A stretch of 64,000 bases of DNA from Saccharopolyspora rhizosphaerae (lineage in GTDB: Bacteria; Actinomycetota; Actinomycetes; Mycobacteriales; Pseudonocardiaceae). The DNA lies in contig NZ_RSAA01000014.1 of NCBI RefSeq assembly GCF_003931915.1, forward strand, positions 310,001 to 374,000. The letters run 5' to 3'. The notes beneath the pieces are model-generated. The model did no database searches. It worked only from the letters and a program-made list of their open reading frames with translations, and was not told the origin of the DNA. Shown here one piece after another: positions 46,262 to 56,289 of this stretch. A program made the translations under genes and the position numbers. Numbering within the stretch: the first letter of the stretch is position 1; every line of letters starts with the position of its first letter.

Positions 46262-48094
46262 TCACCCCTCGTCCTCTTCGAAAAGCGGGCGGATGCCGCG
46301 CGCCGCCATGATCTCGTCGTTGCTGGTGCCTGCCGCCACCATCGGCCACACCTGTGCGTCCTTGCCCACCACGAAGTCGATCACGACGGGTCGGTCGTTG
46401 ATCTCCATAGCCCGCTGGATGACGCTGTCGACGTCCTCTTTGGACTCACACCGCAGGCCGGCGCACCCGTGGGCGTCGGCCAGCAGCTTGAAGTCCGGGA
46501 TGCGGTGCTTGTGGGTGCCGAGGTCGCTGTGTGAGTAACGCTCGGCGTAGAACAGGTTCTGCCACTGCCGGACCATACCGAGGTTGCCGTTGTTGATGAC
46601 GGCCACCTTGATGGGGATGTCCTCGATGGCGCAGGTGGCGAGCTCCTGGTTGGTCATCTGGAAGCAGCCGTCGCCGTCGATGGCCCACACGACCTTGTCG
46701 GGCATGCCGGCCTTGGCGCCCATCGCCGCCGGAACCGCGTAGCCCATGGTCCCCAGCCCACCGGAGTTCAGCCAGGAGCGCGGGTTCTCGTAGCCGATGA
46801 ACTGCGCGGCCCACATCTGGTGCTGGCCCACGCCGGCCGCGTAGACCGCCTCCGGCCCCGCGATCTTGCCGAGCCGCTCGATGACGTACTCCGGCGAGAG
46901 GGTGCCGTCACTGGGCTCGGCGTAGCCCAGCGGGAACCGGCCGCGGATGTCGTCGAGCATCGCCCACCAGGGCTTGAGGTCGGCGACGCCCTGCTCGGAG
47001 TCGGCGGTGTCGAAGGCCTCGGTCAGCTCGGCGATGACGTCCTTGCAGTCACCGACGATCGGGACGTCGGCGTAGCGGTTCTTGGAGATCTCGGCCGGGT
47101 CGATGTCGGCGTGCACGACCTTGGCGTCCGGCGCGAACGACGAGAGCTGCCCGGTGACCCGGTCGTCGAACCGGGTTCCCAGCGCGACCAGCAGGTCGGC
47201 GCGCTGCATCGCGGCGACGGCGGCGACCGTGCCGTGCATGCCGGGCATGCCCAGGTGCTGCGGGTGCGAGTCCGGGAACGCGCCGCGCGCCATCAGCGTG
47301 GTGACCACCGGGATGCCGGTGCGCTCGGCCAGCTGCCGCAGCTCGGCGTGCGCCTCGGCCTTGACGACCCCGCCACCGACGTAGAGCACCGGCTGCTTGG
47401 CCTCGACCATCAGCTTCGCGGCCTCGCGGACCTGCTTGCCGTGCGGCTTGCTGGTCGGGCGGTAGCCGGGCAGCTTCATCTCCGGCGGCCAGGAGAAGGA
47501 CATCGTGGCCTGCTGGACGTCCTTGGGGATGTCGACCAGAACAGGGCCCGGACGGCCGCTGGAGGCGATGTAGAAGGCCTCGGCGATGACCCGCGGGATC
47601 TCCTCGGGGTCGGTGACCAGGAAGTTGTGCTTGGTGACCGGCAGCGTGATGCCGCAGATGTCGGCTTCCTGGAAGGCGTCGGTGCCGATCAGCCCGGTCG
47701 ACTGCTGACCGGTGATCGCCACGACCGGGACGGAGTCCATGTGCGCGTCGGCGAGCGGGGTGACCAAGTTGGTCGCACCCGGGCCGGAGGTCGCCATGCA
47801 CACCCCGACCTTGCCGGTGGCCTGCGCGTATCCGGTCGCCGCGTGCCCGCCGCCCTGCTCGTGGCGAACCAGCACGTGCCGGACCTTCTGCGAGTCGAGC
47901 AGGGGGTCGTAGGAGGGGAGGATGGTGCCACCCGGGATCCCGAAGACGACCTCGCACCCCACCGACTCCAGCGAGCGCACGAGCGCCTGCGCGCCCGTGA
48001 TCTTCACCGGAGCTCCGCTGGGCGGTGCGGGCTTGGGTCGGCGTCCTGGCGGGGGCGCCGGGACCGGATTCTGCCTGGTGTTGGCGCTGGTCAT
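46262..48094 (-). CDS. ilvB: Acetolactate synthase large subunit
   Basis: 610 aa. TPP- and FAD-dependent condensation of two pyruvates, or pyruvate with 2-oxobutyrate. Domains: N-terminal TPP Pyr domain ([36 protein letters not shown] with the catalytic Glu in HEQGGG), central FAD-binding domain, C-terminal PP domain with [15 protein letters not shown]...[13 protein letters not shown] 35-residue basic and Pro-rich N-terminal extension is present. Preceded by an attenuator with a Leu/Val/Ile-rich leader peptide; first gene of ilvBNC. Confidence 0.98.
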   Translation of the reverse strand: MTSANTRQNPVPAPPPGRRPKPAPPSGAPVKITGAQALVRSLESVGCEVVFGIPGGTILPSYDPLLDSQKVRHVLVRHEQGGGHAATGYAQATGKVGVCMATSGPGATNLVTPLADAHMDSVPVVAITGQQSTGLIGTDAFQEADICGITLPVTKHNFLVTDPEEIPRVIAEAFYIASSGRPGPVLVDIPKDVQQATMSFSWPPEMKLPGYRPTSKPHGKQVREAAKLMVEAKQPVLYVGGGVVKAEAHAELRQLAERTGIPVVTTLMARGAFPDSHPQHLGMPGMHGTVAAVAAMQRADLLVALGTRFDDRVTGQLSSFAPDAKVVHADIDPAEISKNRYADVPIVGDCKDVIAELTEAFDTADSEQGVADLKPWWAMLDDIRGRFPLGYAEPSDGTLSPEYVIERLGKIAGPEAVYAAGVGQHQMWAAQFIGYENPRSWLNSGGLGTMGYAVPAAMGAKAGMPDKVVWAIDGDGCFQMTNQELATCAIEDIPIKVAVINNGNLGMVRQWQNLFYAERYSHSDLGTHKHRIPDFKLLADAHGCAGLRCESKEDVDSVIQRAMEINDRPVVIDFVVGKDAQVWPMVAAGTSNDEIMAARGIRPLFEEDEG

Positions 48095-48132
48095 CGGGTC
48101 AACCTCGGTGGTTGGGAGTGGGACCGGACACG

Positions 48133-48172
48133 AAAAAACCCCCGCAGGCCACGGAACGGCCCGACGAGGGTT
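48133..48172 (-). terminator. Attenuator terminator of ilvBNC
   Basis: AACCCTCGTCGGGCC paired imperfectly with GGCCTGCGGGGGTT, followed by TTTTTT on the minus strand, 38 nt before ilvB. Confidence 0.8.
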
Positions 48173-48215
48173 GGCGCGTCGACGCTGCGAGAACTTCCTC
48201 AGGCGTCGACGCGCC
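48173..48215 (-). promoter_or_regulatory. ilvB leader stem (anti-terminator/pause hairpin)
   Basis: GGCGCGTCGACGC (48173-48185) and GCGTCGACGCGCC (48203-48215), perfect 13-bp stem whose loop contains the leader peptide's stop codon. Confidence 0.75.
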
Positions 48216-48249
48216 GGGGAAGTACGAGGATGTCGTGCAGTCGCAGCAT
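48199..48249 (-). CDS. ilvB leader peptide
   Basis: ATG 48249 to TGA 48199: [16 protein letters not shown], 16 aa, with four Leu, one Ile and two Val. Its last codons lie in the leader stem, the classical layout for attenuation by branched-chain aminoacyl-tRNA supply. Confidence 0.8.
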   Translation of the reverse strand: MLRLHDILVLPRRVDA

Positions 48250-48484
48250 GGCCTGGACGTTAATGGGATCGATCCCGCCGCGTCAAACGATCCGGGATGA
48301 TCGTCCCGGATGCTGGGCACCCGTTCGGGGGAACACGATCTTGACCTTCCTCGATTTTACCTGTTCAACGATGTTGTTCCGGGCCGATCTCGGCCGAGTG
48401 TGATGCGCGCCGCCACGGCCCGTCCCAGCGAGCGGGAAAGCGGTGCCCGTCCGGCCGGATCCGGTCAGGTGAGACCATCGGGGT

Positions 48485-48955
48485 GTGAGCGAGACACCCC
48501 AGGAGCCCGGGCGGGACGACGCCGCCGAACCGGAGAGCACCGAGCCCGCGGAGCAGCAGCCCACCGAGATCCCGGAATCGCTGAACTTCCGGGTGCCTCG
48601 CGTGTCGCTGCTGGCCGTGCTCGCGGTCGCCGCCTGCGCGGTGCCGCTGGCCACCACCTCCGGCCCGCTGGGACTGCTGGTCTTCCTGATCCCGCTGGCC
48701 CTGCTGTGGGCGGTGCTGTGGCCGCGCACCACCGTCGACGCCGAACGCATCGCGGTGCGCAGCCTGTTCGGCGGTCGCACCCTGAGCTGGGAGTCGCTGA
48801 CGGGCTTGGCGATCACCAAGCAGTCCAAGGTCCGCGCCAGCACCACCGAGGGCGCGGAAGTCACGCTGCCCCACGTGCGACCGCGCGACCTCCCGGCGAT
48901 CTCCCTGGTCAGCCGCGGTCGCGTCCCCGACCCGTCCGCGCAGGACGAGGGCTGA
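48485..48955 (+). CDS. PH-domain membrane protein (Cfp6-like)
   Basis: 156 aa. Acidic, Pro/Glu-rich N-terminus (1-38), two adjacent transmembrane helices (about 42-80) and a bacterial PH domain (RTTVDAERIAVRSLFGGRTLSWESLTGL). In M. tuberculosis the gene next to ilvB (Rv3004, cfp6) has the same arrangement. Function unknown. GTG at 48485. It is divergent from ilvB. Confidence 0.85.
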   Translation: MSETPQEPGRDDAAEPESTEPAEQQPTEIPESLNFRVPRVSLLAVLAVAACAVPLATTSGPLGLLVFLIPLALLWAVLWPRTTVDAERIAVRSLFGGRTLSWESLTGLAITKQSKVRASTTEGAEVTLPHVRPRDLPAISLVSRGRVPDPSAQDEG

Positions 48956-49302
48956 CACCTCCTGCGCGCGTGGGGCTCCGGCGCGAGCGGCGCAGCCGCG
49001 AGCTGTGAGATCACCCTCGCCACCGCAACCGCCGCGGACGCTGCGACGTCAGCCGGCCGCGCCGGAACGCGGTGCGTGGACGCGCATCCGAAGCCGCGCA
49101 CGGCGTCTCAGGTCCCACCCGCACCGGCTCGCAACGCGACCACGAGCACGAGCACCGCTGTTCGCAGGAGTAGGGTCGGGCCTACCGCCACGCTTAGCGC
49201 CCACAAGGCGACGTCAGCGGGCTGGGCCGTTCGCGTCGAAGCTCGCCGGCTCCGCACCCCGACACAGATCCGCACAGAGCCTGGAATCGAAGAAGGTCCT
49301 CA
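48956..49302. other. Intergenic region upstream of ilvD
   Basis: 347 bases with no gene. TAGGGT (49171-49176) may be an ilvD -10 box, giving a leader of about 120 nt. No branched-chain leader peptide of the ilvB type was found here. Confidence 0.45.
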
Positions 49303-51147
49303 ATGCCTCAGCTGCGTTCCCGAACCACGACTCACGGCCGGAATGCCGCCGGCGCCCGTTCGCTGTGGCGCGCCACCGGCATGACCGACGACGACTTCGG
49401 CAAGCCGATCGTCGCCATCGCCAACTCCTACACCCAGTTCGTGCCCGGTCACGTGCACCTGCGCGACCTCGGCGACGTGGTGGCCGAAACCATCCGCGAG
49501 GCGGGGGGCGTGCCGCGCGAGTTCCACACCATCGCCGTCGACGACGGCATCGCCATGGGCCACAGCGGCATGCTCTACTCGCTGCCCTCGCGCGAGATCA
49601 TCGCCGACTCGGTCGAGTACATGGTCAACGCGCACCAGGCCGACGCGCTGGTGTGCATCTCCAACTGCGACAAGATCACGCCGGGGATGCTCAACGCCGC
49701 GATGCGGCTCAACGTCCCCACCGTGTTCGTCTCCGGCGGCCCGATGGAGGCCGGCAAGGCGGTCGTGGTCGAGGGCGTCGCGCACGCGCCCACGGACCTC
49801 ATCACCACCATCTCGGCGTCGGCGAACTCCGCCATCGACGACGAGGGCCTGTCCACGGTGGAGCGCTCCGCGTGCCCGACCTGCGGTTCCTGCTCGGGCA
49901 TGTTCACCGCGAACTCGATGAACTGCCTCACCGAGGCGCTGGGCCTGGCGCTGCCGGGCAACGGTTCGACGCTGGCCACACACGCGCTGCGCCGCGAGCT
50001 GTTCCGCGAGGCCGGGCGCACGGTGGTCGACATCGCCAAGCGCTACTACCAGGAGGACGACGAGACCGTCCTGCCGCGCTCGGTGGCCGGCAAGAAGGCC
50101 TTCGAGAACGCGATGGCGCTGGACATGGCGATGGGCGGTTCCACCAACACGGTGCTGCACACCCTCGCCGCCGCGCAGGAGGGCGAGATCGACTTCACCC
50201 TCGACGACATCGCCGAGATCAGCCGCAAGGTGCCGTGCCTGTCGAAGGTCGCGCCGAACTCGGACTACCACATGGAGGACGTGCACCGGGCCGGCGGCAT
50301 CAGCGCGATCCTGGGCGAGCTCGACCGCGCGGGCCTGCTGCACCGCGACGTGGCCTCGGTGCACAGCCCGAGCCTGACCGAGTGGCTGTCCACGTGGGAC
50401 GTCCGCGGTGAGTCGCCGTCGGAGCAGGCGCTCGAGCTGTTCCACGCGGCTCCGGGCGGAGTGCGCACCACGGAGGCGTTCTCCACCGACAACCGCTGGT
50501 CCTCGCTGGACACCGACGCCGCGGGCGGCTGCATCCGCGACGTCGAGCACGCCTACACCGTCGACGGTGGCCTGGCCGTGCTCAAGGGCAACCTCGCCGA
50601 GGACGGCGCGGTCATCAAGGCCGCCGGTGTCGACGAGGAGCTCTGGCACTTCCAAGGTCCGGCGAGGGTCGTGGAGAGCCAGGAGCAGGCCGTGTCGGCG
50701 ATCCTCAACAAGGAGATCCAGCCGGGCGAGGTGCTCGTGGTCCGCTACGAGGGACCCGCAGGCGGCCCCGGGATGCAGGAGATGCTGCACCCGACCGCGT
50801 TCCTCAAGGGCGCGGGTCTGGGCAAGAAGTGCGCGCTGATCACCGACGGCCGGTTCTCCGGCGGCTCCTCGGGCCTGTCGGTCGGCCACATCTCGCCGGA
50901 GGCCGCGGGCGGCGGCACGATCGGCCTGGTGGAGAACGGCGACCAGGTCCTCATCGACGTCCACGAGCGCAAGCTGGAGCTGCTGGTCGACGAGCAGGTC
51001 CTGGCCGAGCGCCGGGCGAAGATGGAGGCCAGCGAGCACCCGTGGCAACCCGCGGGCCGCGAGCGCCCGGTCACCGCGGCGCTGCGCGCCTACGCCAGGC
51101 TCGCCACCTCGGCGTCCTACGGCGCCGTCCGCGACGTCACCAAGTGA
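49303..51147 (+). CDS. ilvD: Dihydroxy-acid dehydratase
   Basis: 614 aa, full length. Dehydrates dihydroxy-isovalerate/methylvalerate to the keto acids of valine and isoleucine. Fe-S ligands Cys122 ([10 protein letters not shown], with Lys124 beside it for Mg) and Cys194 ([17 protein letters not shown]); C-terminal [17 protein letters not shown] and [21 protein letters not shown]. The RFSGGSSG form separates it from the sugar-acid enzyme at the window's left edge. ATG with AAGGT 7 nt upstream. Confidence 0.98.
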   Translation: MPQLRSRTTTHGRNAAGARSLWRATGMTDDDFGKPIVAIANSYTQFVPGHVHLRDLGDVVAETIREAGGVPREFHTIAVDDGIAMGHSGMLYSLPSREIIADSVEYMVNAHQADALVCISNCDKITPGMLNAAMRLNVPTVFVSGGPMEAGKAVVVEGVAHAPTDLITTISASANSAIDDEGLSTVERSACPTCGSCSGMFTANSMNCLTEALGLALPGNGSTLATHALRRELFREAGRTVVDIAKRYYQEDDETVLPRSVAGKKAFENAMALDMAMGGSTNTVLHTLAAAQEGEIDFTLDDIAEISRKVPCLSKVAPNSDYHMEDVHRAGGISAILGELDRAGLLHRDVASVHSPSLTEWLSTWDVRGESPSEQALELFHAAPGGVRTTEAFSTDNRWSSLDTDAAGGCIRDVEHAYTVDGGLAVLKGNLAEDGAVIKAAGVDEELWHFQGPARVVESQEQAVSAILNKEIQPGEVLVVRYEGPAGGPGMQEMLHPTAFLKGAGLGKKCALITDGRFSGGSSGLSVGHISPEAAGGGTIGLVENGDQVLIDVHERKLELLVDEQVLAERRAKMEASEHPWQPAGRERPVTAALRAYARLATSASYGAVRDVTK

Positions 51148-51161
51148 CGCCCGCCTGACAT

Positions 51162-51202
51162 GAGATCGGGCCCCGCTTCTGGGTGGAGCGGGGCCCGATC
51201 TC
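51162..51202. terminator. Bidirectional terminator between ilvD and doxX
   Basis: GAGATCGGGCCCCGCT and its complement, 16-bp perfect stem, 9-nt loop, between convergent genes. Confidence 0.9.
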
Positions 51203-51214
51203 GTGGTGCACGTC

Positions 51215-51961
51215 CTACGGGCGGTGGAAAAGGATCAGGACCGCCGCGGCCGCGCCTGCCGCGATGATCAGGCCGAAGAAGCCGAATCCCAACGGGCGGC
51301 GGAACCACACGCGCCCGTAGTCCAAGGCCACCCGGCCCGGACCGGTGAACAACAAGCCGATGCCGACGGCCCCGAGGATGGCCTCCATCTCGAACCCGCC
51401 CTCGGCGTTGAAGAAACCGGAACCCAGGTTGACGAACACCGCGCTGGCCATCAGCCCCACCACACCGGCCGCGGCGGCCGGCGTGAACAGGCCCAGGACC
51501 AGCAGCGCACCGGTACCGAGCTCGGTGCCGCCGGTGACCAGCGAGAGCGCCGCGCTCTGCTGGAAGCCCTTGTCGGAGAGCACCTCCGCGAAGCCTTCGG
51601 GTCCGGGACCGCCGAACGCGCCGAACAGCTTCTGCGCACCGTGCAGGAGGAACACGCCTCCCAGCGCGAGGCGCAGGACCAGCAGCCCGAGGTCGGTTCC
51701 GCCGTTCCAGCCGAAGGGCTTGCGCTGCTTGCCGAGCTCTTCGGCGTAACCCGAGTCTTCACCGACGCCGCCTACCAGCGATGTCGCTTCGCTCGCGCTG
51801 TAGCCGTCGTCCTCGTCGTAGTAGTTGTACTGGCGTGCGTTGAGGCCCTGCGTGCTCTTGGCCGCACCCTTGCCGCCGCGTGGCCGCTGGGCGTGCGCAC
51901 CATAGCTGCGATCGTCGGGGGAGCCGCCCGCACCGCCGGGGCGATCGTCGTGGATCCTCAC
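51215..51961 (-). CDS. DoxX-family membrane protein
   Basis: 248 aa. A hydrophilic Gly/Tyr/Asp-rich N-terminal part (about 1-90, with NYYDEDDGYS) precedes a four-helix DoxX domain (LGLLVLRLALGGVFLLHGAQKLFGAFGGPG, then ALSLVTGGTELGTGALLVLG). In mycobacteria the neighbour Rv3005c is a DoxX protein that works with SodA and a thiosulfate sulfurtransferase in redox defence. GTG start, no Shine-Dalgarno; TAGCCT is 8 nt upstream (leaderless type). Divergent from the hydrolase gene. Confidence 0.9.
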   Translation of the reverse strand: MRIHDDRPGGAGGSPDDRSYGAHAQRPRGGKGAAKSTQGLNARQYNYYDEDDGYSASEATSLVGGVGEDSGYAEELGKQRKPFGWNGGTDLGLLVLRLALGGVFLLHGAQKLFGAFGGPGPEGFAEVLSDKGFQQSAALSLVTGGTELGTGALLVLGLFTPAAAAGVVGLMASAVFVNLGSGFFNAEGGFEMEAILGAVGIGLLFTGPGRVALDYGRVWFRRPLGFGFFGLIIAAGAAAAVLILFHRP

Positions 51962-52011
51962 GCCGCAGGAGGCTAGGGCATCTTCACTCGAAAGTGCGAC
52001 CCTTTGCGGTA

Positions 52012-52035
52012 AACCTGTCCCACACGTGACAGGTT
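52012..52035. promoter_or_regulatory. Inverted repeat between doxX and the hydrolase gene
   Basis: AACCTGTC (52012-52019) and GACAGGTT (52028-52035), perfect 8-bp arms, 8-nt centre, overlapping the hydrolase GTG start at 52026. Could repress the hydrolase and influence doxX. Confidence 0.55.
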
Positions 52036-53033
52036 CGATATCCCGGGCGTCCGATCAGGTGGAAAATGTGCCGATGGAAGACCCGGGATTTCGCGAAACC
52101 ACGTCCAGCAGATCTGACGTCTCCGCAGGCGGACCGGGTGTGCTGGACAGCGGGCTGATCACGTCGTTCGCACCGCGAGCGGTCCTGGTGCTTCCCGAAC
52201 TCGTTCCCGGGTCAGAATTGCTCCCCCTCGATTGCTCGGCCGAGGTGCTGAATTGGTCGCCCGAGCACAATTCCGCCGGCACGAGTGCGCACATCGCCGA
52301 GGCGATCTCGCTGCTCGACGACGCCGAGGTCCCCGCCTGCGTGGTGCTGGCCTGGTCCGGTGGCACCGCGACCGCCGTGGAGCTGGCCGCCCGCCACCCC
52401 GACCGGGTGCGCGGGCTGTTGCTGCTGGCCGGGCCTCCCACCGTCGGCGCGGAGGCGCTGCTGTCACGCCTGGGCGTTCCCGAGTCGCTGCGGCGACTGC
52501 TGGCCGGGGGCGGAGCGGCGTCGCTGCGCCTGACCGGCGACCTGCTCGAGTCGGTCACCGCGCAGCTGCCCGTCGGCGACTGGTCGGCTCGGCTGCTGCA
52601 GCAGGCCGGACTGCTGCCCGCGGGCATCGACCGCGCCACCGCCACTGCGGTGCTGCGCAACCTCGTGCAGCACGACTGGCGGACCCACGCCGAGCTCGCG
52701 CTGGACTGGAGTTCCTCGGTCCGCGACAGCCTGCCGCGCATCACCTGCCCGGTCACCCTGCTGGCCGGACGCCACGACCCCTTCGGCACTCCGCTGGCCA
52801 CCGCGAAGCAGGTCGGGTCGCTCCCGCAGGCCAGGGTCCGCCTGCTCGACACCTCCCACTTCATCCCGCTGGAAGACCCGGCTGCGGTCCGCGAGGAGCT
52901 CGACCTGCTCCTCCGGCGCGTCGAAGCCGTCGAGTGCGCCCGCCTGGGCGTCGATCCACCGCCCCCGCCGGTCCGCAGACTCCGCCTCCCGGCACCACCC
53001 GCCCGCCGCAGAACCCTCCACCCACCCCTCTAG
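52026..53033 (+). CDS. Alpha/beta hydrolase
   Basis: 335 aa. Nucleophile elbow LAWSGGTAT gives the catalytic Ser, Asp in LLAGRHDPFGTP and His in LDTSHFIPLEDP complete the triad, with a lid domain between. The C-terminus is a Pro/Arg tail (DPPPPPVRRLRLPAPPARRR). GTG 52026 is used; an in-frame ATG at 52074 (MEDPGF) would place the inverted repeat wholly upstream of the gene and is a serious alternative. Substrate unknown. Confidence 0.85.
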   Translation: MTGSISRASDQVENVPMEDPGFRETTSSRSDVSAGGPGVLDSGLITSFAPRAVLVLPELVPGSELLPLDCSAEVLNWSPEHNSAGTSAHIAEAISLLDDAEVPACVVLAWSGGTATAVELAARHPDRVRGLLLLAGPPTVGAEALLSRLGVPESLRRLLAGGGAASLRLTGDLLESVTAQLPVGDWSARLLQQAGLLPAGIDRATATAVLRNLVQHDWRTHAELALDWSSSVRDSLPRITCPVTLLAGRHDPFGTPLATAKQVGSLPQARVRLLDTSHFIPLEDPAAVREELDLLLRRVEAVECARLGVDPPPPPVRRLRLPAPPARRRTLHPPL

Positions 53034-53105
53034 CAGCTGTTCCCCCGATCCAGCAGCTGTCCCCCGGGTCGAGGAGCTGTCCCCGGGGGCGAGGAGGCTT
53101 CCCTC
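53032..53105. repeat. 20-bp tandem repeat, three full units and a partial
   Basis: AGCAGCTGTTCCCCCGATCC (53032), AGCAGCTGTCCCCCGGGTCG (53052), AGGAGCTGTCCCCGGGGGCG (53072), then AGGAGGCTTCCC; it begins inside the hydrolase stop codon. Confidence 0.8.
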
Positions 53106-53497
53106 TCGAACGCCACCTCCAGCCCGAGTACCTGTCTCGGATCAAGTACCCGCCCGAGCACCTGCACCGCCCCAGAACCTGGTCCACGGATGCGACGAAA
53201 CCGCTGTTGGAGGGCCCGCGCGCGCTGCGATGCCTTCGAACTTCGCGAGAAGTTCGAAGGGGAGAGCCGGACCTCCAACGTCGCGGAAGAACGGGGCTCA
53301 CCCGGGACCCCGCCGCAGGTTCAGAGCGGTTCGCTGCGTGCACGGCGTGGCGCCGCACCTCGCCTCGGCGTGCTCGGGGAGCCGCGCCCGGAGATCGCGC
53401 AGCAGCAGAGCGGGACGATCGCTGAGCAGGGCCTGGCGCTGGCGGCTGATCCGGTGGCTCACCCCGGGTTCACCGAGCTGCCGATAAGGTCGTGGGC
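53034..53497. other. Intergenic region between the hydrolase and lppZ-like genes
   Basis: 464 bases, no gene. Holds the 20-bp repeat, the perfect hairpin and, at its end, TAAGGT (53485-53490), a likely -10 for the lipoprotein gene. Confidence 0.6.
53233..53260 (+). terminator. 28-nt perfect hairpin downstream of the hydrolase gene
   Basis: CCTTCGAACTTC-GCGA-GAAGTTCGAAGG. A probable terminator, though 200 nt from the hydrolase stop and without a T run. Confidence 0.55.
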
Positions 53498-54652
53498 GTG
53501 ATGCGTCGGTCTCGTGTGCTGGTGGGCGCCTGCGCGGTGCTCGGATTCGTGCTGAGCGGGTGCGCCGAGTTCCCGGACGAGCACACCCAGCCCTTCACCG
53601 AGCAGCCGTCGCTGGCGCCGCAGGCCGGACCGCAACCCTCGTTCGAGAGCGAAGCGCCGCCGTCCGAACCACCGCAGGGTCCGAACCCGCAGCAGCCGCC
53701 GCAAGCCACCGGCTGCGAAGACCCGGACCCCGCGGTGATCACCACCTGCCTGGACCCGGTCGGTGCGGTCGCGGTGCTGCCCGACGGGCAGAGCGCGCTG
53801 GTCGGCGAGCGCACCACCGGTCGCGTGCTGCGCGTGCAGAAGGGCGCCAAGCCCGTCGAGCTGGCCCGGGTCCCGGTCGACGCCAGCGAAGGTGGCGGGC
53901 TCACCGGTCTTGCCCTGTCCCCGACCTACCACGAGGACGAGCTCTTCTACGCCTACGTCACCTCGAGCTCGGACAACCGGGTCGTGCGCGTGGCCACCGG
54001 CGACCGCCCGAAGCCGGTGCTGACCGGCATCCCGAAGGGGTCGACCGGCAACTCCGGGGCGCTGCTGGACGACGGCAAGGGAGCCCTGCTGGTGGCCACC
54101 GGCAACGCCGGCGACCCGGGCTTCGCCGCCGACCCGGCGTCGCTGGCCGGGAAGCTGCTGCGCATCGACGGGTTCGGCAAGCCGGCCCAGGGCAACCCGC
54201 AGCAGACCTCGCCGGTGGTGACCTCCGGGCTGAACGACCCCACCGGGATCTGCGGCACCCCCGCGCTGAACTCGTTCTGGGTGACCGACCGCAACGGCGG
54301 CCAGGACGCGCTCTACCGGGTCAGGTTCGGCGAGCCGCTGGGCAACCCGGCCTGGACCTGGGCGGACCGGCCGGGTGTCGCGGGGTGCGCGGCGGACCCG
54401 ACGACCGTGATCGTGGCGCTGCGCGACGCCGCCGCGCTCTACACGCTGCACCCCGCGCCCGACGGGAGCTTCACCGGTCAGCCCACGAAGGTGCTGGAGA
54501 ACCGCTACGGCCGCTTCTCCACCGCGACTCTGGCCCCGGACGGCCTGGTGTGGCTGGGCACCACCAACCGCGACGGAGGCCGACCGGTCCCGAGCGACGA
54601 CCGGGTGCTGCGGCTGGAACCACCCACAGGCGGCACCGCGGGGAAGGACTGA
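53498..54652 (+). CDS. LppZ-like lipoprotein, glucose/sorbosone dehydrogenase-type beta propeller
   Basis: 384 aa. Lipoprotein signal with lipobox LSGC near residue 22, then a Pro/Gln/Glu-rich linker (to about 70) and a six-bladed propeller-type domain with GLTGLALSPTYHEDELFYAYVTS, GALLDDGKGALLVATGNAGDP, the SGLNDPTGIC turn and NPAWTWADRPGVAGC. Homologous in place and type to M. tuberculosis LppZ (Rv3006). PQQ or other cofactor binding is unproven. GTG 53498 lies 7 nt after TAAGGT (leaderless pattern); ATG 53501 is the next codon. Confidence 0.87.
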   Translation: MMRRSRVLVGACAVLGFVLSGCAEFPDEHTQPFTEQPSLAPQAGPQPSFESEAPPSEPPQGPNPQQPPQATGCEDPDPAVITTCLDPVGAVAVLPDGQSALVGERTTGRVLRVQKGAKPVELARVPVDASEGGGLTGLALSPTYHEDELFYAYVTSSSDNRVVRVATGDRPKPVLTGIPKGSTGNSGALLDDGKGALLVATGNAGDPGFAADPASLAGKLLRIDGFGKPAQGNPQQTSPVVTSGLNDPTGICGTPALNSFWVTDRNGGQDALYRVRFGEPLGNPAWTWADRPGVAGCAADPTTVIVALRDAAALYTLHPAPDGSFTGQPTKVLENRYGRFSTATLAPDGLVWLGTTNRDGGRPVPSDDRVLRLEPPTGGTAGKD

Positions 54653-54737
54653 CCTTCCTCAGGAACCGCCTCGCGTGGCGGTGCACGCACCCAGACCTGC
54701 ACGTGCCCTGCCCCTCGAGCGTGCGACCCCGGAACGC

Positions 54738-54774
54738 GAGAACGCCCCCGGCCTGATCGGCCGGGGGCGTTCTC
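54738..54774. terminator. Bidirectional terminator between the lipoprotein gene and gatB
   Basis: GAGAACGCCCCCGGCC / GGCCGGGGGCGTTCTC, perfect 16-bp stem, 5-nt loop, between convergent genes. Confidence 0.9.
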
Positions 54775-54783
54775 GGAAGTGCG

Positions 54784-56289
54784 TCACTGGCCGCAGGCCT
54801 TGAGGACCAGCTCGCGGACGCGCTTGGCGTCGGCCTGACCCTTGGTGGCCTTCATGACGGCGCCGACCACCGCACCGGCGGCCTGGACCTTGCCGCCGCG
54901 GATCTTCTCCGCCACGTCCGGCTGCGCCGCCAGCGCCTCGTCGACCGCCTTCTGCAGCTCCGAGTCGTCCGAGACGACCTCGAGGCCGCGGGACGCGACG
55001 ACCTCGTCCGGTTCGCCCTCGCCGTCGAGCACGCCGTCGACGACCTGGCGGGCCAGCTTGTTGGTCAGCTTGCCCTCGGCGACCAGCTCCGCGACCCGCG
55101 CGACCTGCTTCGGCGTGATGCTCAGGTCGGCCAGCTCGACACCGCGGGTGTTGGCCTGCTGCGCCAGGTACGCCACCCACCAGGAGCGGGCGTCGCCCGG
55201 AGCGGCGCCGGCCTCGACGGTCTCGGCGATCAGTTCCAGCGCACCGGCGTTGACCAGGTCGCGGAGCTCCTCGTCGGACAGGCCCCACTCATCCTGGGCG
55301 CGACGGCGACGCTCCCACGGCAGCTCGGGCAGGGTCTGGGACAGCTCCTCGACCCACTCGCGGGAGGGCGCGATCGGCACCAGGTCCGGCTCCGGGAAGT
55401 ACCGGTAGTCCTCCTGGGTCTCCTTCGGCCGGCCCGCCGAGGTGGTCCCGGTGGACTCGTCGAAGTGCCGGGTCTCCTGCCGGATCGTCCCACCGGAGGT
55501 CAGCACGGCCGCGTGCCGCTGCATCTCGTGGCGGACCGCCCGCTCGACGCTGCGCAGCGAGTTGACGTTCTTGGTCTCGGTGCGGGTGCCGAACTCGCTG
55601 CTGCCCTTGGGCATCAGCGACACGTTGGCGTCGCAACGCAGCGAACCCTGGTCCATCCGCACGTCCGAGACGTGCAGCGCCCGCAGCAGGTCCCGCAGCG
55701 CGCTCACGTAGGCGCGGGCGACCTCGGGGGCGCGCTCACCGGCACCGGTGATCGGCTTGGTGACGATCTCGATCAGCGGCACGCCGGCCCGGTTGTAGTC
55801 CAGCAGCGAGTAGTCGGCGCCGTGGATGCGACCGGTGGAGCCGCCCATGTGCAGCGACTTGCCGGTGTCCTCCTCCATGTGCGCCCGCTCGATCTCGACC
55901 CGGAAGGTCTCGCCGTCGTCGAGCACCACGTCGAGGTAGCCGTCGAAGACGATCGGCTCGTCGTACTGCGAGGTCTGGAAGTTCTTCGGCATGTCCGGGT
56001 AGAAGTAGTTCTTCCGGGCGAACCGGCACCACTCCGCGACCTGGCAGTTCAGCGCCAGGCCGATCCGGACCGCGGACTCGACCGCCTTGCCGTTGACCAC
56101 GGGCAGCGCACCCGGCAGCCCGAGGCACACCGGGCAGACCTGGGTGTTGGGCTCGGCGCCGAACTTGTTGGCGCAGCCGCAGAACATCTTGGTGTTGGTG
56201 GAGAGCTCCACGTGGACCTCGAGGCCCAGCACCGGGTCGAACCGGTCCAGCACCTCGTCGTAGTCCATGATCTCGGCGACCGCCGTCAC
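54784..56289 (-). CDS. gatB: Asp/Glu-tRNA amidotransferase subunit B
   Basis: 501 aa. Kinase/tRNA-binding subunit that activates the acyl group of Glu-tRNA-Gln or Asp-tRNA-Asn. [23 protein letters not shown] with [22 protein letters not shown] (Zn-site cysteines), [25 protein letters not shown], and the C-terminal helical plus YqeY tail domains. GTG start overlaps the small-protein stop (GTGA), so translation is coupled. Last gene of gatC-gatA-orf-gatB. Confidence 0.98.
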   Translation of the reverse strand: MTAVAEIMDYDEVLDRFDPVLGLEVHVELSTNTKMFCGCANKFGAEPNTQVCPVCLGLPGALPVVNGKAVESAVRIGLALNCQVAEWCRFARKNYFYPDMPKNFQTSQYDEPIVFDGYLDVVLDDGETFRVEIERAHMEEDTGKSLHMGGSTGRIHGADYSLLDYNRAGVPLIEIVTKPITGAGERAPEVARAYVSALRDLLRALHVSDVRMDQGSLRCDANVSLMPKGSSEFGTRTETKNVNSLRSVERAVRHEMQRHAAVLTSGGTIRQETRHFDESTGTTSAGRPKETQEDYRYFPEPDLVPIAPSREWVEELSQTLPELPWERRRRAQDEWGLSDEELRDLVNAGALELIAETVEAGAAPGDARSWWVAYLAQQANTRGVELADLSITPKQVARVAELVAEGKLTNKLARQVVDGVLDGEGEPDEVVASRGLEVVSDDSELQKAVDEALAAQPDVAEKIRGGKVQAAGAVVGAVMKATKGQADAKRVRELVLKACGQ

